NCBI RefSeq assembly: GCF_020329505.1
Contig: NZ_JAGKJJ010000005.1
Location: forward strand, 124,001-188,000
Length of the DNA: 64,000 bases
From: Bradyrhizobium semiaridum
Lineage (GTDB): Bacteria > Pseudomonadota > Alphaproteobacteria > Rhizobiales > Xanthobacteraceae
Direction of reading: 5' to 3'
Under the pieces are notes generated by a model that saw only the letters and a program-made list of their open reading frames with translations, was not told the DNA's origin and did not search any database. Below, in pieces: positions 8,266 to 17,922 of the stretch. The position numbers and the translations under genes are program-made. Numbering within the stretch: the first letter of the stretch is position 1; every line of letters starts with the position of its first letter.

Positions 8266-11200
8266 CTACACGATCAGGATGTCGTTCGGATTGAGAACAA
8301 CACCGGCCTGCACGCTTGCCACCGCAATCGCCGACGCCTGCGTTCCGTCGGCGCTGAAATACAGCGTCTGGTTGGCGGTATCGAAGTGGAATTCAGCCCC
8401 CGAGCCGGAGAACTGGTCGTCGCCCGAAGTCTCGAAGATCGACGACACGTCCATCCCCGCGCTCAGCGCACCGCCGTAGCCGCTCGCGGAGATCGCGATA
8501 CGGTCGTGCGCGGTGATGTTGTTGAAGTCGGTGATGACGCCAAGCCCGTCGGACGACTGCAGGAACGCGAAGACGTCGTTGCCGCTGCCGCCGGTCATGG
8601 AATGGCTGCCGGCGTTGCCGATCAGCACGTCATCGCCCGCCCCGCCGTCGAGCGCTTCGCTGCCGTTGGTGGCGATCACGACGTCGTCGCCACCGGTGCC
8701 GGTGAGCACCGTTGCCGTGGCGGCATGATTGACGACGGTCGCCGTCGCATTGCTGGTCGCAACCCCGTCGGATGCCGTATAGGTGAAGGTGCCGCCTGCG
8801 GTGGCGTCGTCAAGGAACAGCACGTCGGAGCCGCCAAAGGCCGCGCTTCCTCCCGTGCCCGAGCTGACGCCGCTGACGACGAGATGATCGGCCGCATCGG
8901 GATCGGTGTCGTTCAGCGCCAGCGCCCAGGACGGGATGTCGACCGTTCCATTGGCATCGACGTCGGTGACGATGGTGTCGACGACTGCGGTCGGCGCGTC
9001 ATTGGTGCCGACCAGGGTGACGGCAACTTCCTGCACGACCGCGCCGCCATGGTCGTCCGCGACCGTGACCAGATAGCTCTGCGTCAAGGCCTGGCCCTGG
9101 GCCAGGAACTGGATATCGGAATTATCGACCGTGAAGTGCCAGCCGACCGAACCCGTGCCGGACGTCTCGGTCACCGGATCGAGCGTGAAGGTCCCGACAT
9201 ATCCTCGGTCCAGCGGCACGAAGCTGGCCGTGTGGGTATCGCCGGTCTCGACGTCGGCGAACGCGATTGCACCGGACGTCGATTCGGCCGGCGGACTGGT
9301 CGCGGCGGTGACGCTGACGGCATCGAGGACCATGCCGTTGCCGTCGCCGGCATAGGTGAAATGCAGCGATGTGCTCGACGCCGTCGCATCGCCCGTGACC
9401 TCGAAGGCATAGTGATTGAGGCCGACCGGAACGTCGCTGAGCGACAGCAGCGTGATGCCGTCCCACGTGACAGAGAACGGCGTGCTGGTGGCCTCCGGAT
9501 CGCCGAGAAGATCAAAGCTGAGGAAATAGGTCTGGCCCGGCGTGGTCGCGACGTTCTGCGCCAGGGATTCGAAGCTGCTGGTCGGCGACAGCTGAACCGA
9601 ATAGTGGCCGAAGCTGCCGCCAAATTCGAGCTGCTGAACCCCGATCAGCGAGCTGGTGGTGCTCCAGCCGGCCAGAGTGCCGGTCTCGAAATCACCGTTG
9701 ACGAGCACGGGCGGGCCAGCATCCTCGGTCACCGCACCATTGAGGCTTCCGCCGGTGACGGTCGGATTGTCGTTGGCACCGGCGATGTTGAAGGTCAGCG
9801 TCGTCGTGGTCTGATGGCCCTGGCCGTCGTCGACCGTGAAGTTGAACTGGTCGGTGACGTTATCGCCATTCCGCAGAGCATCGACGGCCGCGTTCGCGAC
9901 ATAGGTGTAGCTGCCATCGGCATTGAGAACGAGGCTGCCGTAGGTGCCGGCCACGTCTGCCCCGACGTTCGCGGCGCTTCCGTTGACTTCCGTGATCGTC
10001 CGCAGCGCGCTCAGATCGACGGAATGCTCGAGATCGGCGACCGTTCCCGCGGCGAGAACATTGCCGGCGTCGACGCCGGCGCTATCGAAGACATCCGCCG
10101 AAGCCGCGGTCACCACGACCGGATCCGACGCGCCGTCGATGGTGATCGTGACGGTCTGCGTCGAGCTCGTCGCGCCGTCCATGACCGTGACGTCATAGGT
10201 CACCGTCAGCGTTTCGCCTGCGCTCAGGAAGTCCAGATCGCGATCCGGGATGCTGAAGGTCCAGTCGATGCCGCCGGATCCGGTGCTCGTCGAATCGTGC
10301 AGCGCCGTTGCAAGGGCGGTCTGCAGGTCGGCGTAGGTCTCCGCCGGCAGGAAGTCCGGATTGGCGGACCAGACCGCGGTGTTCAGTGCGACGCTGATCG
10401 AATGGGTGTCCGACAGGTCGACGTCGGTGAAGTTCAACGTCCCGGTCGGCACCGGGCTCGTAGTGTCGGGTGTGCTCGAATCGGTCACGCCGGCCTGTTC
10501 GGTGAGCGATGCGGACCCTGCCCCGCTGGTGATCGTCACGGCATCGTTGGCACCGGTGATGACGACCGAGACGGTCTGGGTCGAACTGGTCGAGCCGTCG
10601 CTGACCCTGACATCGTAGTTGACGGTGAGCGTTTCGGCGGCGGCAAGGAAGTCGAGATCGTGATCGGCGATCGCGAAATCCCAGTCGATGCTGCCGCTGC
10701 CGGTCCCGGTGGAATCGTGTAGCGTAGTCGTCAGCGCCGCCGCGAGGTCGGCCTGCGTTGCAGCGGGGACCGTGGCACCTGACGTGGAAGCCAGGGTCAC
10801 CGCGACGGTGTGCGTGTCGCTGGTGTCCGTATCGGTGAACGCCAGCGTGCCGGCCGGCAAGGTCGGCGTCGTGTCGATCGCGGCCGAGCCGGTGGTATCT
10901 GCCAGTTCCGACACCGTGGAGGATTCCGGCCCGCTGGTGATGACTACCGGATGATTGGTGCCGAGGATTGTAATGGTAACGTCCTGGGTATCGGTCGCGC
11001 CGGACGGATCCTGGATCGTCACGTGATAGACTAGCGTCAGCGTTTCGCCGCCGCCGAGGAAACTGGCCTCGGCATTTGGCAGCGCAAAATTCCACGAGAC
11101 GTCGCCGAGCAGATGGCCGGTCGAATCAGGCGTGAGCGATGTCATGAACGCCGCGAGCAAGGCGGCATTGTCGAGCGGAATCGCGCCGCCACCGGAGCGG

Positions 11201-12183
11201 GTCGCCGAGACCGTGGTCGAGACGGTGTGGGTGTCGAACAGGTCGATATCGCCGAATAGGAGATCGCCGCAGGCAGTGAGATCGCCGGCGGGACTGACGT
11301 CCTGGTCTTCGACGAGATGTGCCGCTTCCGGCGGCGACAGGAAGATCGGCTTGTCGTTGGTGCCGACCACGGTCACCGTGACCGTCTGCGTCGAAATCCC
11401 GCCGGCGTGATCGTCGAGCTGGACGGTATAGATGATGTCGAGATGCTCGCCGGCCGCGAGGTAGTCGAAGGCAAGGTCCGGCGCCGAGAACGTCGTGTTG
11501 ATCGTGCCGTCGCTCGAGCCGGAATTCTTGATGACGTTGTCGACATCGTAGAACGACATCAGCTCGGCGGTGCCGAGCGATCCGGGCGGCAGGCCCGAGG
11601 TGTCGCCGGTGGCGCTGGCGGCGATGACGGTCGCGGTGTGGCCCGCATTGGTGAGGTCCTCGTCGGTGAAGTTCAGCGCGACGTGAACCGTGTCGGGCGA
11701 GAGCGAAAGGGTCTGGTCCATCTGCTCGTTGACGGTCGCAACCGTCGTCATGTTGATGATCGGCTTGTCGCCGGTGCCCGTCACGGTGACCTTGACCGTC
11801 TGGATCGCGGTGGCGCCGTGGTTGTCCGACACCCGGATGTCGTAGGTCAGGACCAGCGTCTGGTTCTTGGACAGGAAATCGAAATCCTCATCTGGATCGC
11901 TGAACGTCCATTTCAGTGAGCCCGATCCATTGGAATCGCTGGTGATCTGGGATGTCATCGCGGTCTGGAAATGCGCCAGCGACGTAGCAGGGATGATCGT
12001 TTCACTCGAAAGCACGGCGGAATGAAGCGTGGCCGTGGTCGTATGGGTATCGGTGCGGTCGGAATCCCGGAAGCTCATCGTACCGGTCAATTGGTGCAGC
12101 ACGATCGAGTCGGTGGTGTTGGCGAATTCCGCGAAGCTGCCCGACGCGGACGACGACGTAAAAACCGGATTATGATTGGTCAT
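8266..12183 (-). CDS. Giant secreted VCBS/cadherin-like repeat protein with RTX C-terminus
   Basis: A 1305-residue protein with no N-terminal signal. About five Ig/cadherin-like repeats of 130-140 residues fill residues 1-690. Each carries blocks like FTDTDTSDTHTV and ends in T-TGTND-type linkers. A VCBS-type repeat follows at about 690-800. A module at about 815-955 starting VNGDFETGTLAGW resembles a carbohydrate-binding jelly roll. Further linkers precede RTX nonapeptides (GGAGDDVLIGNAG) at about 1165 and a C-terminal tail rich in hydrophobic and small residues. This layout suits a type I-secreted adhesin or matrix protein. It ends in its own terminator. No ABC/MFP export genes lie nearby. 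Confidence 0.85.
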   Translation of the reverse strand: MTNHNPVFTSSSASGSFAEFANTTDSIVLHQLTGTMSFRDSDRTDTHTTTATLHSAVLSSETIIPATSLAHFQTAMTSQITSDSNGSGSLKWTFSDPDEDFDFLSKNQTLVLTYDIRVSDNHGATAIQTVKVTVTGTGDKPIINMTTVATVNEQMDQTLSLSPDTVHVALNFTDEDLTNAGHTATVIAASATGDTSGLPPGSLGTAELMSFYDVDNVIKNSGSSDGTINTTFSAPDLAFDYLAAGEHLDIIYTVQLDDHAGGISTQTVTVTVVGTNDKPIFLSPPEAAHLVEDQDVSPAGDLTACGDLLFGDIDLFDTHTVSTTVSATRSGGGAIPLDNAALLAAFMTSLTPDSTGHLLGDVSWNFALPNAEASFLGGGETLTLVYHVTIQDPSGATDTQDVTITILGTNHPVVITSGPESSTVSELADTTGSAAIDTTPTLPAGTLAFTDTDTSDTHTVAVTLASTSGATVPAATQADLAAALTTTLHDSTGTGSGSIDWDFAIADHDLDFLAAAETLTVNYDVRVSDGSTSSTQTVSVVITGANDAVTITSGAGSASLTEQAGVTDSSTPDTTSPVPTGTLNFTDVDLSDTHSISVALNTAVWSANPDFLPAETYADLQTALATALHDSTSTGSGGIDWTFSIPDRDLDFLSAGETLTVTYDVTVMDGATSSTQTVTITIDGASDPVVVTAASADVFDSAGVDAGNVLAAGTVADLEHSVDLSALRTITEVNGSAANVGADVAGTYGSLVLNADGSYTYVANAAVDALRNGDNVTDQFNFTVDDGQGHQTTTTLTFNIAGANDNPTVTGGSLNGAVTEDAGPPVLVNGDFETGTLAGWSTTSSLIGVQQLEFGGSFGHYSVQLSPTSSFESLAQNVATTPGQTYFLSFDLLGDPEATSTPFSVTWDGITLLSLSDVPVGLNHYAFEVTGDATASSTSLHFTYAGDGNGMVLDAVSVTAATSPPAESTSGAIAFADVETGDTHTASFVPLDRGYVGTFTLDPVTETSGTGSVGWHFTVDNSDIQFLAQGQALTQSYLVTVADDHGGAVVQEVAVTLVGTNDAPTAVVDTIVTDVDANGTVDIPSWALALNDTDPDAADHLVVSGVSSGTGGSAAFGGSDVLFLDDATAGGTFTYTASDGVATSNATATVVNHAATATVLTGTGGDDVVIATNGSEALDGGAGDDVLIGNAGSHSMTGGSGNDVFAFLQSSDGLGVITDFNNITAHDRIAISASGYGGALSAGMDVSSIFETSGDDQFSGSGAEFHFDTANQTLYFSADGTQASAIAVASVQAGVVLNPNDILIV

Positions 12184-12678
12184 GAAAAAACCCCTGCATG
12201 CGTTGCGACATGCGCCGCAGCATTGCGCCGCGGCGAAACGAGGATCAGCTCTGGAGTGCTCGCTAGCCGCGTTCGGCGGTCAGAAAATGATGCTTGGCAA
12301 AAAGTGCCGGCGCGGCTGCGTCGTTGAAAAGTAGCGGTGTCGCTTCTCAGTTTGATGACGTGTGGTTGCAGCCGCAGTCACAACGAGACCGAAAGAATTT
12401 CGACGAATTGTCAGTGAAGATGAATGAACTGCGATCGACAACCACAACGATCATATGTCTGAGGTTGTGGAATCGTCAACATGAACGCGATTCACGTTGA
12501 ACCTTCAGCGCGACGCCTGAACTAAGACTAGGGTTATCACGCCAATTGCATGCTCGGGAACTCACTGCGTCCCTGCACACAAGGCGCGCATGGTCCATGG
12601 AACCGCGCTACTGGCGCGGATTCGATGCGCGAAAAATGCTGCAAGAACCGGGTGTTCCCCGGTCAGGCGCCGACGAGC
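12184..12678. other. Intergenic region, no gene seen
   Basis: About 495 bases lie between the secreted repeat-protein start and the end of the crotonase gene. The first half should hold the promoter of the repeat protein. Base composition drops locally around 12350-12540. No convincing coding frame, RNA or repeat was recognised. Confidence 0.35.
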
Positions 12679-13476
12679 CTATTTGCCCTTCCAATTGGGC
12701 GCACGCTTGTTCAGGAAGGCGTCCATGCCTTCGCGGAAATCCTCGCTCATATAGGCGCGCAGGATCAGGTCCTCGCCCTCGTCGCGCGACAGCGTGCGGC
12801 GGATGCGGCGCACTGCTTCCTTGGTCACCTCGAGTGTGATCGGTGCGTGACCGGCGACAAGCTTCGCGGTCTCGTCGGCGCGGCGCTGCAGCGTCGCGAC
12901 GTCCGGCACCACTTCGTTCAGGAGCCCGAGGGCCAGCGCTTCCGGCGCTTCAACGAGGCGGGCCTTGAAGATCAGGTCCTTGGTTCGTGCCGGACCGATC
13001 AGCGACACCAGCCGCGAGATGTTCGACATCGAAAGGCAGTTGCCGAGAGTCCGCGCGATCGGAAAGCCGATCCGCGCCGCCTCGGTGCCGATGCGGATGT
13101 CGCAGCACGCGGCGATCCCGGCGCCGCCGCCGGTGCAGGCGCCGGCGATCGCTGCGATCACGGGCACCCGGCACTGTTCGAGCGTGCCGAGCACGCGGTC
13201 GATCCGCGCTTCATAGTCGAGCGCGTCCTGCGCGGTCTTGAAGGCGCGGAACTGGGAGATGTCGGTGCCGGAGGCGAACGCCTTGTCGCCGGCGCCGGTC
13301 ATGATCAGCGCCTTGATCGAATGGTCCTGGTTGATGCTCTCGCAGATCGACGCCATCTGCTCGTACATCGCGAAGGTCAGCGCGTTGCGGGCCTGTGGCC
13401 GGTTGAACGTGATGCGCGCGATCCCGTCCTCGACGGAATAGATCAGGTCTTCGGTCGATGTCGCGGGCGCGTTCAT
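12679..13476 (-). CDS. Enoyl-CoA hydratase/isomerase (crotonase) family protein
   Basis: A 265-residue crotonase-fold enzyme. The oxyanion-hole segments AFASGTDI and GACTGGGAGIAACCDIR are present. The first catalytic glutamate, usually in a FG-PE motif, is replaced: the sequence reads IGFPIARTLG. A standard hydratase mechanism is therefore doubtful, and another acyl-CoA reaction (isomerase, decarboxylase or thioesterase type) is possible. The start at 13476 removes a proline-rich leader and gives the usual family length. It follows the aminotransferase gene by 31 bases, so the two are probably one transcript. Confidence 0.85.
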   Translation of the reverse strand: MNAPATSTEDLIYSVEDGIARITFNRPQARNALTFAMYEQMASICESINQDHSIKALIMTGAGDKAFASGTDISQFRAFKTAQDALDYEARIDRVLGTLEQCRVPVIAAIAGACTGGGAGIAACCDIRIGTEAARIGFPIARTLGNCLSMSNISRLVSLIGPARTKDLIFKARLVEAPEALALGLLNEVVPDVATLQRRADETAKLVAGHAPITLEVTKEAVRRIRRTLSRDEGEDLILRAYMSEDFREGMDAFLNKRAPNWKGK

Positions 13477-13507
13477 GTCTCGCTCTTTCTGTTGTTGGGG
13501 ATCGGCG

Positions 13508-14704
13508 TCAGGCGACGGCGGCCTTGGGCGCATCGGCGGCACGGCCCTTCAGGACCTCCATCGCCGCCAGCACGCCGCCGCCGCGATGCGGCACCTTGGC
13601 CAGATCAAGACCCATCTCGACGCCCGACAGCGTGCCCATCAGCATCAAATCGTTGAAGTGGCCGATGTGCCCGATGCGGAACACCTTGCCCTTGACCTTG
13701 TTGAGGCCGGTGCCGAGCGACATGTCGAAATTCTCCAGCACGATCTTGCGGAAATGATCGGCATCGTGTCCGTCAGGCACCCGCACCGCGGTCAGCGCCG
13801 GCGAATGCGCGCCCTGCTCCTGGCACTGCGTCTCGAGACCCCACACCTTGATCGCGGCGCGCGTCGCCTCGCTGTGGCGCTTGTGGCGGGCGAACACGTT
13901 GTCGAGGCCCTCCTCCTCCAGCATCTTCACGGCCTCCTTCAGGCCGAACAACAGGTTGGTCGCGGGCGTGTAGGGCCAGGTGCCGGCCTTGTTGATGTTG
14001 ATGACGTCCTGCCAGTCCCAGTAGGAGCGCATCGCCGGATTGGCCTTGGCCACCGCCAGCGCCTTCTCCGAGACCGCATTGAAGCCGAGGCCCGGCGGCA
14101 GCATCAACCCCTTCTGGGAGCCGGCGATCGAGACGTCGATGCCCCAGGCGTCATGCTCGTATTCGAGCGAGCCGAGGCCCGAGATGGTGTCGACCATCAG
14201 CAGCGCCGGGTGCTTGACGCTGTCCAGGATCTTGCGGACGTCGAGCGGATAGGTCACGCAGGCGGTCGAGGTCTCGTTGTGGACCATGCAGACCGCCTTG
14301 ATCTTGTGCGCCTTGTCGGCTGATAGCCGGGCCTCGATCTGCTCGAGATCGGCGCCATGGCGCCAGTCTCCCGGGATGAAGTCGACGTCGAGCTTGAACT
14401 TGTCGGCGATGCCGCGCCACAGCACGGCGAACTGCCCGGTCTCGCACATCAGGACCTTGTCGCCCGGCTGCAGCGTGTTGACGATGGCGGCCTCCCAGGC
14501 GCCGGTCCCGGACGACGGATAGATGATCACGGGCTGCTTGGTGCGGAACACGCGCTGCATCGCGGCAAGCACGGCAAATCCAATCTCCGCGAACTCGGGA
14601 CCGCGATGATCCATGGTCGGCATGTCCATCGCCCGCAGCACACGGTCCGGCACGTTGGTCGGTCCCGGAATCTGCAGAAAATGCCTTCCAGAGTGCACGG
14701 TCAT
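13508..14704 (-). CDS. Class V aminotransferase, serine-glyoxylate type
   Basis: A 398-residue PLP enzyme. The N-terminus FLQIPGPTNVPDRVLRAM and the PLP lysine context SIAGSQKGLMLPPG (Lys198) match serine-glyoxylate aminotransferase. HNETSTACVTYPLD and DTISGLGSLEYEHDAWGID follow the same family. It would convert serine plus glyoxylate to hydroxypyruvate plus glycine. The start at 14704 has GGAAGG upstream. Immediately divergent is an FAD/Fe-S dehydrogenase of glycolate-oxidase type, which could supply glyoxylate. An aspartate or alanine-glyoxylate specificity is possible. Confidence 0.9.
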   Translation of the reverse strand: MTVHSGRHFLQIPGPTNVPDRVLRAMDMPTMDHRGPEFAEIGFAVLAAMQRVFRTKQPVIIYPSSGTGAWEAAIVNTLQPGDKVLMCETGQFAVLWRGIADKFKLDVDFIPGDWRHGADLEQIEARLSADKAHKIKAVCMVHNETSTACVTYPLDVRKILDSVKHPALLMVDTISGLGSLEYEHDAWGIDVSIAGSQKGLMLPPGLGFNAVSEKALAVAKANPAMRSYWDWQDVININKAGTWPYTPATNLLFGLKEAVKMLEEEGLDNVFARHKRHSEATRAAIKVWGLETQCQEQGAHSPALTAVRVPDGHDADHFRKIVLENFDMSLGTGLNKVKGKVFRIGHIGHFNDLMLMGTLSGVEMGLDLAKVPHRGGGVLAAMEVLKGRAADAPKAAVA

Positions 14705-14910
14705 GGGCGTCCTTCCCGGTCTTGCCTTAAGCTCTTGCCTTGAGTGTTGCCTTGGCTCTCGTCTCGGCTTCACGAGCCGCTCGCATATCACTATTTCAAC
14801 GGCTTGTCCCCCGCCGGGCGGGGGTCGTCAATGCGCAGAAAGCAGGGCTTCGCCTTGCCAAGCCGAGGACCGGCAGGCAAGAGAGGCCGGACAATGATTG
14901 GACCGATCGG

Positions 14911-17900
14911 ATGGCGGCAGTGAGGGCCGAGAAATCGCAAGCTTCGGCTGCGGACCGCGCCCTTGCCGGCCGGCTCGGCCGGGAGATTACCGGGGACGTT
15001 TTCTTCGACGCCTTCAACCGCGGCCGCTATGCGACCGACGCCTCGTTCTACCAGATCGTCCCGGCGGGCGTGGTCGTTCCCCGCACCATGGATGAAGCGC
15101 TGCGGACGCTGGCGATCGCCCGCGACGACGGCCGCATCGTCACCCCGCGGGGCGGCGGCACCTCGCAATGCGGCCAGACCGTCAATCACGGCATCGTGGT
15201 CGACTTCTCGAGGCACCTGAACCGAATCATCTCGCTCGACGTCGAAGGCCGCTCCTGCGTGGTCGAGCCGGGCATCGTGCTCGACGATCTCAACCGCCAG
15301 CTCAGGAAGCACGGGCTGTGGTTTCCGGTCGACGTCTCGACCGCCTCGCGCGCCACCATCGGCGGCATGGCCGGCAACAATTCCTGCGGCGGCCGCTCGC
15401 TGCGCTACGGCACCATGCGCGACAACACGCTGTCGATGGACGCGGCGCTCGCCGACGGCACGCTGCTGCATTTCGGCGAGGTGCCGCGCGACCTCACGCG
15501 GGTCAACTCTCCCGAGAGCGGGCTAAGGCTGTTTCGCGACGTGCTCGATCTCGGCGAGCGCGAGGCCGCGGAGATCGCGGAGCGATTTCCCGAGGTGCAG
15601 CGCCGGGTCGGCGGCTATAACCTCGACGCGCTGGTGCCGCGCAATGCGCCGAACAATCTGGCGCACCTCCTGGTCGGCTCGGAGGGGACGCTGGCCTTCA
15701 CCACGCAGGTCGAACTCAAGCTGTGGCCGGTGATCCGCAACAAGGCGCTCGGCGTCTGCCATTTCGGCAGTTTCTACGAAGCGATGGATGCAGCCCAGCA
15801 TCTGGTCAAGCTGCGGCCCATTGCAGTGGAACTGGTGGACCGCACCATGATCGCGCTCGGCCGCGAGGTCGCAATGTTCCGGCCGATCATTTCCGCCGCC
15901 GTGCGCGGCGATCCCGACGCCATCCTGGTGGTCGAGTTCGCCGAAGAGGAGCAGGCCGACAATCTCGCCCGGCTGAAGCAGCTCGGCGAGCTGATGGCCG
16001 ATCTCGGCTTCGGCTGGGACAAGCCGCAGCGCAAGTGGGGCGGCGTGGTCGAGATCGTGGAGCCGGCGCTGCAGACCGGCATCGCCGATTTCCGCGCCGC
16101 CGGGCTCAACGTCATGATGTCGATGAAGCAGGAGGGCAAGCCGGTCTCCTTCGTCGAGGATTGCGCGGTGCCGCTGCCGCACCTCGCCGACTACACCGAG
16201 CGGCTCAACGCCATCTTTGCCAAGCACGGCACCCGCGGCACGATGTATGCGCATGCCTCGGAAGGCTGCCTGCATGTGCGCCCGGTGCTCAATCTGAAGC
16301 TGGAGAAGGACGTCAAGGCAATGCGCGCCATTGCCGAGGAAACCTTCGAGATGGTGCGCGAGTACAAGGGCTCGCATTCCGGCGAGCACGGCGACGGCCT
16401 GGTGCGCTCGGAATTCCACGAGGCAATGTTCGGCACGCGCATCGTCGCCGACTTCCGCGAGGTCAAGCAGCGCTTCGATCCCGGCAACACGCTCAACCCC
16501 GGCAAGATCGTCGATCCGCCCAAAATGGACGACCGTGCACTGTTCCGCTATGCACCAGATTATCGCGCCGGCGAATTGAAGACCGTGCTCGACTGGTCGG
16601 CCTATCCCGGCGCCGGCGGCGGCTTCCAGGGCGCGGTCGAGATGTGCAACAACAACGGCGCCTGCCGCAAGCTCGAGGGCGGCGTGATGTGCCCGTCCTA
16701 TCGCGCCACCCGCAACGAGAAGGACGTCACCCGCGGCCGCGCCAACACGCTGCGGCTCGCGATCTCCGGCCAGCTCGGCCCGGACGCGCTGGCGTCCGAC
16801 GAAATGGCGGAGACGCTGAAACTCTGCGTGTCCTGCAAGGCGTGCCGGCATGAATGCCCGACCGGCGTCGACATGGCCAAGATGAAGATCGAGGTGATGG
16901 CGGCCCGCGCCGCCAAGCATGGCCTGTCGCTGCGCGACCGCCTGGTCGGCTACCTGCCCCGCTACGTCGATCTGGCATCGCGCTTCGCGCCCCTTGCCAA
17001 CCTGCGAAACCATAGCTCGCTGTTGCGCGCGCTGTTCGAAAAGTTCGCCGGCATCAGCGCCCGGCGCGCGCTGCCGGCGTTTCGCCGCGATACGTTCCGA
17101 CCCGACGCTGAGGCGTTCGGCCCGGCGGACGGCCGCGAAATCGTGCTGTTCGCCGATACCTTCAATCGCGGCTATGAGCGCGAGAATCTCGATGCCGCGC
17201 TCGACGTGCTGGTTGCCGGCGGTTATCGCGTGCATGTACCCAAGCCGCCGGATTATGCGCGGCCGCTCTGCTGCGGGCGGACGTTCCTGTCGGCCGGACT
17301 GGTCGACGAGGCGCGCGCCGAGCTCGACCGGCTGGTGGCGGCCTATGCGCCGTTCGCCGCCCGTGGCGTCCCGATCGTCGGGCTGGAGCCGAGCTGCCTT
17401 CTGACGCTGCGGGACGAGCTGCTGTCGCTGCGAAGCGACGAGACTGCGAAGACCATCGCCGCGCACGCCCTGCTGTTCGAGGAGTTTTTGGTGCGCGAGG
17501 CCGAGGCCGGCCGCCTCAGCCTGCCGCTCGGGGCCGTCGGGGCAAAGGCGCTCGTCCACGGTCATTGCCACCAGAAGTCGTTCGGCGCATTCAAGCCGGT
17601 CGAGAAGGTGCTGCGCCTGGTGCCCGGCCTCGAGGTGACAACCATCGAGTCGAGCTGCTGCGGCATGGCCGGGGCGTTCGGCTACGGCGCAGACACCTAT
17701 CAGGCCTCGATCGAGATGGCCGAGCTGTCGCTGCTGCCGGCGGTGCGCAGCGCGGACCGGGACACGCTGATCGTGGCTGATGGCACCTCGTGCCGGCACC
17801 AGATCACGGACGGCAGCGGGCGCACCCCGCTGCACGTCGCCGCCGTCTTGGCGATGAGCATCAAGTGTGCGAAGTCCAGTACCGACAATTCATCCCCTAC

Positions 17901-17922
17901 GAAGGAAGAGGCTCATGGCTGA
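14911..17922 (+). CDS. FAD-linked oxidase fused to Fe-S and CCG-domain dehydrogenase (glycolate/D-lactate type)
   Basis: A protein of about 1003 residues combining three modules. An FAD-binding_4 domain (TPRGGGTSQCGQT near 75-90, TIGGMAGNNSCGG near 150) comes first, then a GlcD-like cap. A ferredoxin region has CVSCKACRHECPTG near residue 638 and an unusual upstream cluster ending GGVMCPS. Two CCG motifs (PLCCGRTF, SSCCGMAGAFGYG) complete it. Such fusions replace separate GlcD, GlcE and GlcF subunits and pass electrons from 2-hydroxyacids to quinone. The first 57 residues of the longest frame look non-coding, so 14911 is preferred, though its ribosome site is weak. It overlaps the next gene by eight bases. 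Confidence 0.88.
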   Translation: MAAVRAEKSQASAADRALAGRLGREITGDVFFDAFNRGRYATDASFYQIVPAGVVVPRTMDEALRTLAIARDDGRIVTPRGGGTSQCGQTVNHGIVVDFSRHLNRIISLDVEGRSCVVEPGIVLDDLNRQLRKHGLWFPVDVSTASRATIGGMAGNNSCGGRSLRYGTMRDNTLSMDAALADGTLLHFGEVPRDLTRVNSPESGLRLFRDVLDLGEREAAEIAERFPEVQRRVGGYNLDALVPRNAPNNLAHLLVGSEGTLAFTTQVELKLWPVIRNKALGVCHFGSFYEAMDAAQHLVKLRPIAVELVDRTMIALGREVAMFRPIISAAVRGDPDAILVVEFAEEEQADNLARLKQLGELMADLGFGWDKPQRKWGGVVEIVEPALQTGIADFRAAGLNVMMSMKQEGKPVSFVEDCAVPLPHLADYTERLNAIFAKHGTRGTMYAHASEGCLHVRPVLNLKLEKDVKAMRAIAEETFEMVREYKGSHSGEHGDGLVRSEFHEAMFGTRIVADFREVKQRFDPGNTLNPGKIVDPPKMDDRALFRYAPDYRAGELKTVLDWSAYPGAGGGFQGAVEMCNNNGACRKLEGGVMCPSYRATRNEKDVTRGRANTLRLAISGQLGPDALASDEMAETLKLCVSCKACRHECPTGVDMAKMKIEVMAARAAKHGLSLRDRLVGYLPRYVDLASRFAPLANLRNHSSLLRALFEKFAGISARRALPAFRRDTFRPDAEAFGPADGREIVLFADTFNRGYERENLDAALDVLVAGGYRVHVPKPPDYARPLCCGRTFLSAGLVDEARAELDRLVAAYAPFAARGVPIVGLEPSCLLTLRDELLSLRSDETAKTIAAHALLFEEFLVREAEAGRLSLPLGAVGAKALVHGHCHQKSFGAFKPVEKVLRLVPGLEVTTIESSCCGMAGAFGYGADTYQASIEMAELSLLPAVRSADRDTLIVADGTSCRHQITDGSGRTPLHVAAVLAMSIKCAKSSTDNSSPTKEEAHG

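Noticed and set aside
8386..10722. 778-residue plus-strand frame inside the repeat protein
   Set aside because: Arginine-rich and unconserved, and it mirrors the repeat protein's codons. The minus strand has clear VCBS and RTX modules and a terminator.
8266..12183. Possible CRISPR-like or satellite repeat from the periodic sequence
   Set aside because: The periodicity is about 400 bases, diverged, and in frame with protein repeats; there are no short identical repeats with unique spacers.
15523..17835. 770-residue minus-strand frame opposite the FAD/Fe-S dehydrogenase
   Set aside because: The plus strand carries cofactor and CCG motifs; the minus frame is His/Arg/Ala-rich with no domain and is caused by codon bias.
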